Shown here in pieces: positions 7,821-14,204 of a DNA stretch of 64,000 nt. The translations under genes were made by a program, and so were the position numbers. The stretch lies in assembly GCF_020783335.1 (NCBI RefSeq), contig NZ_CP086068.1:3348001-3412000 (forward strand), read 5' to 3'. Below the pieces are notes generated by a model. It worked only from the letters and a program-made list of their open reading frames with translations, did not search any database and was not told where the DNA came from. The stretch comes from Mucilaginibacter daejeonensis. Its GTDB lineage: Bacteria > Bacteroidota > Bacteroidia > Sphingobacteriales > Sphingobacteriaceae. Within the stretch, counting starts at the first letter, position 1, and every line of letters starts with the position of its first letter.

Positions 7821-8729
7821 TTAGTTGAAAGAGGCCCTGAACTCCAGCGGCGACCGCTTGGTTTTGCTTTTGAACAACTTACTGAATGACTGTGAATGTT
7901 CAAAACCCAGGCTGTAAGCGATCTCGCTTACAGAAAGCGTGGTGGTGGATAATTGCTCTTTAGCCTTTTCGATCATTTTTTCGTGGATGATGTGCTGGGT
8001 CGTTTGACCGGTCAGCTGTTTTAAAAGGCTGCTCAGATATTTGGACGACATGTTCAGCGTGTCGGCAAGATACTGAACGGTAGGTGCGCTTTTGGAAAGC
8101 AATGCTTCATCATTAAGATACTCGTTTAAAATTATTTCCAACCGTTCCAATATCTTATGGTTGGTTATCTTACGCGTAATAAATTGGCGCTGATAAAAAC
8201 GCTCGGCATAGTTGAGCAAGGTTTCCAGGTTGGCAATGATGATATCCTGGCTAAACCTATCGATATTAGCATTATACTCATTCCTGATGTTTCTGATGAT
8301 ATCGTTAATAACGGTCTCTTCCTTGTCAGACATGAAAAGCGCTTCGTGGGTAGCATAACCGAAGAACTCATATCTCTTGATCTTAGCAGCGAGCGAGGTG
8401 TTCCATAAAAGGTCCGGATGGATGAAGAGCATCCACCCCTCCAGGTTGGCGGGTATACCGTTCTCATCTCCTCGTAAGATCTGACCGGGCGATAAGAAGG
8501 CCAACAGGCCTTCATCAAAATCGTATTTTTGCTGGCCGTATACCAGGTTATCACAACCCCTCTTCATCGAGATAACGTACATATCAAATACCACCGCGTC
8601 GATGTCATGGTCATTCTTTAAGCCTTTCAGGTCAACGATACTGATCAGCGGATGGTGCGGCTTGGGCAGCGCCATCAGGCGATGTATCTCTGTCACCGAG
8701 CTGATGCGGTATGGCTTTGCTTTTTGCAT
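7821..8729 (-). CDS. AraC-family transcriptional regulator, module 3
   Basis: This 302-aa regulator is paralogous to the AraC proteins at 5.9, 11.2 and 60.7 kb. The N-terminal sensor region carries HPLISIVDLKGL and LLAFLSPGQIL. The C-terminal double HTH contains VQYLADTLNMSSKYLSSLLK and SEIAYSLGFEHSQSFSKLF. It follows a membrane-protein gene by 13 nt and an SDR gene upstream, all on one strand, so it is probably co-transcribed with the SDR whose promoter has the common 21-bp-phased layout (10000-10060). It likely autoregulates this operon. The effector is unknown. Confidence 0.92.
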   Translation of the reverse strand: MQKAKPYRISSVTEIHRLMALPKPHHPLISIVDLKGLKNDHDIDAVVFDMYVISMKRGCDNLVYGQQKYDFDEGLLAFLSPGQILRGDENGIPANLEGWMLFIHPDLLWNTSLAAKIKRYEFFGYATHEALFMSDKEETVINDIIRNIRNEYNANIDRFSQDIIIANLETLLNYAERFYQRQFITRKITNHKILERLEIILNEYLNDEALLSKSAPTVQYLADTLNMSSKYLSSLLKQLTGQTTQHIIHEKMIEKAKEQLSTTTLSVSEIAYSLGFEHSQSFSKLFKSKTKRSPLEFRASFN

Positions 8730-8742
8730 AACACAAGATAAG

Positions 8743-9096
8743 TTAATTTTTGAACGGATATTTTAACCAGATCATTAATAACGGCATGATCAGGAACGGT
8801 ACCTCGATCAGGGTCACTTTGACATTACCGGCCCTTAGCGCCAACCCCATGATCAATACTATAGTCATCGCATTGATCATGTTACCCAAGAAGAACGTTC
8901 TGGGGATCAATATAAGAACGCCGGTCAGCAAGGCCAACCCTACCATTACCGGGATCATAGACCTGTTGATACCCAAGCTCTCCATCATAGTAAACGATTT
9001 GGGGTTATTTTGGTAATGCGCGGTATCCCACGCATGCTTGAAGCTGAGCGATACAGACACAATGAGCAATGTTAAAGAGATGAAATTTTTGATCAT
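8743..9096 (-). CDS. Small four-helix membrane protein of unknown function
   Basis: This 117-aa protein has four predicted membrane helices: ISLTLLIVSVSLSF near the N-terminus, MIPVMVGLALLTGVLILIP, AMTIVLIMGLALRAG and VPFLIMPLLMIWL. The short periplasmic loop HAWDTAHYQNNPKSF has the feel of DoxX-like or other small Bacteroidota membrane proteins, but no family can be assigned with confidence. It lies between an SDR gene and AraC module 3 in one transcription unit. Its conserved position suggests a role with the oxidoreductase, for example at the membrane quinone pool; that is speculation. Confidence 0.7.
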   Translation of the reverse strand: MIKNFISLTLLIVSVSLSFKHAWDTAHYQNNPKSFTMMESLGINRSMIPVMVGLALLTGVLILIPRTFFLGNMINAMTIVLIMGLALRAGNVKVTLIEVPFLIMPLLMIWLKYPFKN

Positions 9097-9174
9097 GATG
9101 AATTAATCTATAGTATTAACTGAAGAGGCGGCCGAAAGCTATTATACACGTGCTATGGTATCGGAGCCTTTAAT

Positions 9175-9978
9175 TTATCTTGTTGAGTTGTTGGCCTTAG
9201 CGTTCAATTGCTTGAACCGTTCAAATTCTTTGTGTCCGAAGTTAATGAGCGCACCTGGAACGATCCTGCTTGCCCATTTGATTACACTGATCAGGGTCGG
9301 ATTGAGTTCGGGTTCGTCGCGCTGCAATCCCTTAATGGCAACCTTGACCATTTTGCCGACATCCATGGAGAGGGATGAATTGGTATCCGTTGGCAATATC
9401 CAGTCCTTTTGCAGGTTGGTTCTCACTCCGGGAGGTATCATTTCAAATACCTTGACACTGGTCCCCTTCAACTGTAAACGTAAGGCCTGAGTGTAAGCAC
9501 GTACCCCTGCTTTGGATGCACTGTACACGGGTGCCACAGAGAATGGCATGAACGCGATACCCGAAGATACGTTCACGACGGCAGATGATGTTTGTCGAAG
9601 CAATATCGGCAGGAACTGATGTGTCATTTGTATGGTCCCTGAAAGGTTGATGTCGATCTCTCGGGTCATATCTTCAAGATTCGGCACATTGTCTTGCAGA
9701 TCAAGCAAGCGCATCTCCCCCGCATTATTAATGAGCATGTTAAGCTCTGGGAACTGCCGCGACACGGTATCATAAAGCTTCCGGATGCTATCCGGATCAC
9801 TCACATCGCTTTGGAAAGCATGAACCTTAGGAAACACGGCTCGTGTTTCATTCAATTTATTCAGGTCGCGACCGGTGATTATGATAGTAGCTCCGATCTG
9901 CGTAAGCTGTTTCACCAGTTCCAAGCCTATACCACTTGTTCCGCCGGTGATCAGTATAGTGCTATGTTGTAGGTCCAT
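9175..9978 (-). CDS. SDR-family oxidoreductase (DltE-like)
   Basis: This 267-aa short-chain dehydrogenase has the Rossmann motif TGGTSGIG (about residues 11-18), NNAG (about 85-88), VVNVSSG with the catalytic Ser, and YSASK (about 152-156). The central motif PVYSASKAGVRAYTQALRLQL and a C-terminal extension rich in basic residues (FGHKEFERFKQLNAKANNS) resemble the DltE/YvaG-like group. It is the first gene of the minus-strand run SDR, membrane protein, AraC module 3, DUF1330, Crp. It is divergent from the aldo/keto reductase gene and shares a 164-bp control region with it. Confidence 0.92.
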   Translation of the reverse strand: MDLQHSTILITGGTSGIGLELVKQLTQIGATIIITGRDLNKLNETRAVFPKVHAFQSDVSDPDSIRKLYDTVSRQFPELNMLINNAGEMRLLDLQDNVPNLEDMTREIDINLSGTIQMTHQFLPILLRQTSSAVVNVSSGIAFMPFSVAPVYSASKAGVRAYTQALRLQLKGTSVKVFEMIPPGVRTNLQKDWILPTDTNSSLSMDVGKMVKVAIKGLQRDEPELNPTLISVIKWASRIVPGALINFGHKEFERFKQLNAKANNSTR

Positions 9979-9999
9979 ATTGCTAATGTTTTAATAAAG

Positions 10000-10060
10000 C
10001 AAATTTGCATGGTGCAAGGCAGCAGAATGTGTGCAAAAGTCGCAGGCTTGTAGCCATTTG
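10000..10060 (-). promoter_or_regulatory. AraC-type operator and promoter, module 3
   Basis: In the direction of transcription (minus) CAAATGGCTAC ends at 10050, and the degenerate CTTTTGCACAC ends 21 bp further on at 10029. After another 21 nt comes CAAATTTG (10007-10000), a -7-like element of form nAnnTTTG, 21 nt before the SDR ATG. The distal site matches the GGCTAC core exactly and the proximal site only partly (CnnnTGnnnAC in common). The phasing is identical to modules 1, 2 and 4. Confidence 0.45.
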
Positions 10061-10075
10061 TCATCACGTTCATCC

Positions 10076-10138
10076 GTGATTTGCTTACGAACTTCAGGGA
10101 TTTGCTTAAATGGGCGACGTTTGGCCTACCGATCTTTG
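10076..10138 (+). promoter_or_regulatory. AraC-type direct-repeat operator and promoter, module 2
   Basis: GATTTGCTTA occurs at 10078-10087 and 10099-10108, exactly 21 bp apart. Aligned on the TAC/TAA end, the proximal site ends at 10109 and is followed by 21 nt and then GATCTTTG (10131-10138), a -7-like element. Only 4 nt separate this from the ATG at 10143, so the transcript may be leaderless. The layout matches modules 1, 3 and 4; the core here is GCTTA rather than GGCTAC. Confidence 0.6.
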
Positions 10139-10142
10139 TGTC

Positions 10143-11147
10143 ATGGAGATCAAACACATCACATTAGGCAGCGAGGGACTCGTGGTGCCGAGTATAGGCC
10201 TGGGTTGTATGGGCATGACAGGCTTTGAAGAAGGACACATGTACGGCCCGGCGGACGAGCAGGAAGCCATTGCCACCATTTATCGTTCATTAGAATTAGG
10301 CGGTAATTTTTTAGACACTGCCGACCTTTACGGGCCGTTGAAGAACGAGCAACTTATCGCTAAAGCGATCAGCGGCAAGCGCGACCTGTACATTCTGGCC
10401 ACCAAATTTGGCTGGGAGATCGATGACAACAATAAAGTGACCTGGGCCATCAACGGTAAAAAGGAATATGTAAAAAGGGCATTGGAACGTTCGCTCAAGA
10501 ACCTGAACACCGATCACATTGACCTGTATTACTTGCACCGCCTGGATAAGAGCACTCCCATTGAGGAAACGGTAAGTGCTATGGCCGAGTTGGTAAAAGA
10601 AGGGAAAATTAACTATATAGGCCTGTCAGAGGTTTCGTCAGAAACGGTTAAACGAGCGCATGCCGTACACCCGATCACTGCCGTACAAAGTGAATACTCG
10701 TTGTTTGAGCGAACTGTAGAAGAACGCGGTGTGCTGGCGACCTTGAAAGAGTTGGGGATAGGCTTTGTCGCTTATTCGCCCTTAGGCCGAGGATTTTTAT
10801 CAGGCCATATTAAAAGTTTGGACGACCTGCCGGAGAATGACTTTCGCAGAGCGATCCCGCGTTTCCAAGGGGACATGTTCCAAAAGAATATTGAATTGGT
10901 CAAGGCCATAGAAGCTATGGCCGAAGCAAAGCAGGTCACCTCCTCACAGTTGGCATTGGCATGGATCATTAGCAAAGGCATAATGCCCATACCAGGAACT
11001 AAACGCAGAAAGTACTTGGAACAGAATATTGCGGCCGCCGCCATCAAACTTACAGACGCCGACATCACTCAACTGGAAAGCATCGTTCCGTTGGGTACTG
11101 ATACCGGTGCCCCTTATGACGAGTTCAGTATGGGCTTAATTGATTAA
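10143..11147 (+). CDS. Aldo/keto reductase
   Basis: This NADPH-dependent (beta/alpha)8-barrel reductase acts on aldehydes or ketones. The catalytic tetrad is visible: Asp in FLDTADLYGP with its Tyr, Lys in LATKFGW and His in YYLHRLD. The C-terminal NADP-binding segment is MPIPGTKRRKYLEQN. Together with GCMGMTGFE near the start this places it in the AKR13/YakC-like group. The ATG at 10143 (MEIKHITLG) is preferred; an in-frame ATG at 10110 would start upstream of the -7-like element. AraC module 2 follows after only 8 nt. Confidence 0.95.
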   Translation: MEIKHITLGSEGLVVPSIGLGCMGMTGFEEGHMYGPADEQEAIATIYRSLELGGNFLDTADLYGPLKNEQLIAKAISGKRDLYILATKFGWEIDDNNKVTWAINGKKEYVKRALERSLKNLNTDHIDLYYLHRLDKSTPIEETVSAMAELVKEGKINYIGLSEVSSETVKRAHAVHPITAVQSEYSLFERTVEERGVLATLKELGIGFVAYSPLGRGFLSGHIKSLDDLPENDFRRAIPRFQGDMFQKNIELVKAIEAMAEAKQVTSSQLALAWIISKGIMPIPGTKRRKYLEQNIAAAAIKLTDADITQLESIVPLGTDTGAPYDEFSMGLID

Positions 11148-11155
11148 ATTTGAGC

Positions 11156-12043
11156 ATGAACGCGATCAACTCAATATCCCAATTCCATCGTTTGTTGTCG
11201 TTACCTGAGCCGCGGCACCCACTCGTTAGCGTGATCGACCTGGCCGAAAGTGTCTTCCTGGATGACGAGATCTGGAAAGGATTCATTAACCGTTTTTACT
11301 GCGTGGCGCTCAAACGTGAGGCTAAGGGAAAGATCAAGTACGGCCAACAACATTACGATTATGATAAAGGAGTGTTGAGTTTTACAGCGCCTAACCAGGT
11401 CCAGCAACTTGACCTGCAGAATATGGAATGCGGGTCGGGCTATCTACTGATATTTCACCCCGACCTATTGTTACAGCACTCACTGGCCAACAGCATCCAT
11501 CAGTATGGCTTTTTTGATTACGCGGTCAACGAAGCGCTACATCTATCGGCCGAAGAAGAAGAGGACCTGATCACCATTCTGAATAAGATCGATAAAGAGT
11601 GCCGACATATAGACAAGTATACTCAAGAGATCGTCCTGACCCATATAGAGAGCCTGCTAAAGTATTCGAACCGATTCTATGAACGTCAGTTCCTGACGCG
11701 TAAGAACAACAACTCAGCACTACTGACCCGGTTCGAACAGTTGATCGATGACCACTTTGATGGCGATGTACAGGGACTGCTTACGGTACAAGACATCGCT
11801 ACCCGAATGAACCTATCGCCCAACTACCTGAGCGACCTGCTACGGATACATACCGGGCAAAACACCCAGCAACACATTCATGAAAAGCTGATCTCAAAAG
11901 CTAAGGAGAAACTATCGACCACCGGTCTTTCGGTAAGTGAGATCGCCTACGCCTTAGGATTTGAACATGCACAGTCGTTCAGCACACTTTTTAAAAAGAA
12001 GACCAACCTGTCTCCGCTGGAATTCAGACAGACGTTCAACTGA
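11156..12043 (+). CDS. AraC-family transcriptional regulator, module 2
   Basis: This regulator of about 295 aa has an N-terminal sensor region (HPLVSVIDLAES, then VLSFTAPNQVQ) and a C-terminal double HTH: VQDIATRMNLSPNYLSDLLR and SEIAYALGFEHAQSFSTLF. The ATG at 11156 is chosen; an in-frame TTG at 11150 is also possible. It lies 8 nt behind the aldo/keto reductase and is presumably co-transcribed with it from the promoter carrying 21-bp-phased GATTTGCTTA repeats. It is paralogous to the regulators of modules 1, 3 and 4. Confidence 0.92.
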   Translation: MNAINSISQFHRLLSLPEPRHPLVSVIDLAESVFLDDEIWKGFINRFYCVALKREAKGKIKYGQQHYDYDKGVLSFTAPNQVQQLDLQNMECGSGYLLIFHPDLLLQHSLANSIHQYGFFDYAVNEALHLSAEEEEDLITILNKIDKECRHIDKYTQEIVLTHIESLLKYSNRFYERQFLTRKNNNSALLTRFEQLIDDHFDGDVQGLLTVQDIATRMNLSPNYLSDLLRIHTGQNTQQHIHEKLISKAKEKLSTTGLSVSEIAYALGFEHAQSFSTLFKKKTNLSPLEFRQTFN

Positions 12044-12108
12044 TATAGAAGTTCTGACAGGCGAGATGGGCGACAAGTGTTGTTCGCGTTCAGCACCGAC
12101 CATGATCA

Positions 12109-12143
12109 TAAAACGGCCCGATCAAGTTGACCGGGCCGTTTTA
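12109..12143. terminator. Bidirectional intrinsic terminator
   Basis: TAAAACGGCCCG (12109-12120) pairs with CGGGCCGTTTTA (12132-12143), with further TCAA/TTGA pairing inside. The A-run on one side and T-run on the other make it work in both directions. It lies between the convergent AraC module 2 and SDR genes. Confidence 0.9.
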
Positions 12144-12172
12144 TTTATCATCTACTGCGAATGATCGCTGAG

Positions 12173-12949
12173 TTACGCTACCACTGGTAAAGAACCACCA
12201 TCTATAGCGTAGATGGTACCGGTAAGGTAGGCTGCCGATGGCGAAACCAAAAAATGAACCAACTGGGCCACCTCTTTTGGCTCGGCCATACGGCCCATCG
12301 GGATACCACCGGTTTGGGCCATCAATTGTTTCATACCTTCTTCCGGGCTTATGCCTGCCGATGTTGCATAATCATTCAGGAACTTTACCATCGGATCTGT
12401 TTTTGTGGCACCCGGCGCAACGGTCAGTACACGAACGCCTTTATCCGCCAATTCTGTAGACAGGGCTTTGCTATAACTGTTCAATGCGGCTTTAGAAACA
12501 GCATAAGCCATGTTCAAATTCCATAAAGCTTGTTTACCAGAAACAGAAGAGATATGGATGATCACGCCACTTTGTTTAGCAAGCATTTGCGGCAGTAATA
12601 TCCTGTCAAGGCGGATGGCTGAAATGAGGTTCAGGTCCAACTCCTGTTGCCAAAGGGCATCTGTCAGCGTGCTGTGACCGCCGCCCGGAGTGGTGAGTCC
12701 GCCAACGTTATTGATCAGTATATCGATACCTCCAAAAGTATCCTCTATCTCCTGCGCAAGTGCAGCTACCTGATCAGCATCGGTAAGGTCCGCTTTAATA
12801 AAATGATGAGCGGTCTCCTCGGGCCTTGTTCTGGCACTTACGATCACCTGTGCACCAGCGGCAGCCAACTCATCGGCGATCGCCTTGCCAATACCTTTGG
12901 TGCCACCGGTCACCAATGCTCTTTTTCCGTTAAGATCTTTCATTTCCAT
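12173..12949 (-). CDS. SDR-family oxidoreductase under TetR control
   Basis: This 258-aa classical SDR has TGGTKGIG (about residues 15-22), NNVGG (about 86-90), IISSVSG with the catalytic Ser and YAVSK (about 153-157). The C-terminal PKEVAQLVHFLVSPSAAYLTGTIYAIDGG is typical of 3-oxoacyl-ACP-reductase-like or glucose-dehydrogenase-like members. A perfect 16-bp palindrome just upstream (12970-12985) also occurs before the neighbouring TetR gene, so expression is very probably repressed by that regulator. The substrate is unknown. Confidence 0.93.
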   Translation of the reverse strand: MEMKDLNGKRALVTGGTKGIGKAIADELAAAGAQVIVSARTRPEETAHHFIKADLTDADQVAALAQEIEDTFGGIDILINNVGGLTTPGGGHSTLTDALWQQELDLNLISAIRLDRILLPQMLAKQSGVIIHISSVSGKQALWNLNMAYAVSKAALNSYSKALSTELADKGVRVLTVAPGATKTDPMVKFLNDYATSAGISPEEGMKQLMAQTGGIPMGRMAEPKEVAQLVHFLVSPSAAYLTGTIYAIDGGSLPVVA

Positions 12950-12969
12950 GTTGTTGTAATTTAATATTC

Positions 12970-12985
12970 TGAAACATTTGTTTCA
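12970..12985. promoter_or_regulatory. TetR operator before the SDR gene
   Basis: TGAAACATTTGTTTCA is a perfect 7-2-7 palindrome, 21 bp upstream of the SDR start and directly after the TetR stop codon. The same palindrome with centre CT lies before the TetR gene at 13604-13619. Confidence 0.8.
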
Positions 12986-13001
12986 AAATTGGTCAAAAAA
13001 T

Positions 13002-13580
13002 TTATTTGGTTAATTGTTTAATAAAATATTCAGCCATACGCTTGATCTTTACGGCGTCGCGGTGTAGGATGAATGACTCATACCACCCCGTCCAGGTGCT
13101 GTTAAAATAATCGGCCAGTAGTGCGGGGTCTTCATCATCACGGATCTCGCCATTGTCCATAGCTTTTTTGATCAGGTCATGTAAGAACTGGTACGACCGC
13201 CGGTCGTCCGCAGCCAGTATCTGCTTTATCCGGTCATCATTGGTCGCCACCTCAAAGGCGCTTTTTACCGCCATGCAGCTATCCTCACCGTTGATGATGA
13301 TCTTGACCGCTTCATGGATGTAGTCCACCAGAACGGATAACGGTGACCTTTCGCTGCCCAAGCGTTCTTCCCAGTCCTTCTTCCGGATATCTGTATAATG
13401 CTGCACACACCTCACGAACAGTTCCTGCTTATCACCAATGGTATTGTACAAACTGCTGCTGTTGATCTGCATGGCATCAGTCAGGTCGCGAAGCGTAGTT
13501 GCGTTGTAGCCCTTCTTCCAAAAGACCTCCATCGCTTTTTGAATAGCTTCTGCTTCGTTAAATTCTACATTCCTGGCCAT
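13002..13580 (-). CDS. TetR/AcrR-family transcriptional repressor
   Basis: This 192-aa protein has an N-terminal HTH (AIQKAMEVFWKKGYNATTLR, DLTDAMQINSSSLYNTIGDK, about residues 12-50) and a helical ligand-binding domain. The ending (ADYFNSTWTGWYESF) resembles TetR_C_16/YerO-like regulators of oxidoreductases. It lies 52 bp upstream of the SDR gene on the same strand. Identical palindromes, TGAAACA-NN-TGTTTCA, lie in front of both genes, indicating autorepression and repression of the SDR. The inducer is unknown, probably a reactive or lipophilic small molecule. Confidence 0.93.
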   Translation of the reverse strand: MARNVEFNEAEAIQKAMEVFWKKGYNATTLRDLTDAMQINSSSLYNTIGDKQELFVRCVQHYTDIRKKDWEERLGSERSPLSVLVDYIHEAVKIIINGEDSCMAVKSAFEVATNDDRIKQILAADDRRSYQFLHDLIKKAMDNGEIRDDEDPALLADYFNSTWTGWYESFILHRDAVKIKRMAEYFIKQLTK

Positions 13581-13603
13581 GACGATGCAAAGGTAGGCAA
13601 ATT

Positions 13604-13619
13604 TGAAACACTTGTTTCA
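13604..13619. promoter_or_regulatory. TetR operator before the tetR-type gene
   Basis: TGAAACACTTGTTTCA, a perfect 7-2-7 palindrome, lies 23 bp upstream of the TetR start. It differs from the copy at 12970-12985 only in the central two bases. It is also 80 bp upstream of the divergent VOC gene and may affect it. Confidence 0.8.
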
Positions 13620-13698
13620 GATATAAGTCATTTTGTGATCAGATAAGTCTAAAGAATGTTTAACATCATACTGTTATATTGCAATTCTACAGATCAAA

Positions 13699-14097
13699 AT
13701 GCACCAATACATCGCTCATATCGCACTGACCGTTCTTGACTACGACGAGGCGATCCGCTTTTACACTGAGATCTTAAATTTCAAGCTGGTTGAGGACACT
13801 CCTCTCAGTGATACCAAAAGATGGGTGTTGCTATTGCCTCCGGGTGCCAAGGAATGTCACTTACTGCTGGCATTGGCCACTGATGAGCGCCAGCGGAACA
13901 GCGTAGGCAACCAGACGGGTGGACGGGTCTTTCTTTTTCTCTATACCGATGATCTGGTACGCGATATTAAAGCGATGACCGCTAAAGGCGTTAAGTTTAT
14001 TGGCGAACCACGAAAAGAGACCTATGGATCCGTAGCAGTATTTGAGGATCTGTATGGGAACAAATGGGACCTATTGCAACCGACGCACTTTAAATAA
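13699..14097 (+). CDS. VOC-family (glyoxalase/bleomycin-resistance fold) protein
   Basis: This 132-aa single VOC repeat pair starts HQYIAHIALTVLDYDEAIRFYTEIL. It contains LPPGAKECHLLLA and ends VFEDLYGNKWDLLQP. The metal ligands of the fold can be assigned tentatively to His6 or His9 and the Glu in AVFEDLYGN. Proteins of this type include lactoylglutathione lyase-like enzymes, dioxygenases and resistance proteins, so the reaction cannot be named. It is transcribed divergently from the TetR gene and shares its upstream region, which suggests co-regulation. Confidence 0.88.
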   Translation: MHQYIAHIALTVLDYDEAIRFYTEILNFKLVEDTPLSDTKRWVLLLPPGAKECHLLLALATDERQRNSVGNQTGGRVFLFLYTDDLVRDIKAMTAKGVKFIGEPRKETYGSVAVFEDLYGNKWDLLQPTHFK

Positions 14098-14204
14098 AGT
14101 CTGTGACAAACGTATCTATGTTAGCCTAAGCTGCTATCGATGGTCAATCTGCTAATCCTATTGCGGAACCTTCAACCTTACTAATATACCTGTCAATATT
14201 ATGA

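Noticed and set aside
10012..10036. GTGCAA repeated at 19-bp spacing in the module 2/3 control region
   Set aside because: It does not fit the 21-bp phasing seen in the other sites and only six bases match.
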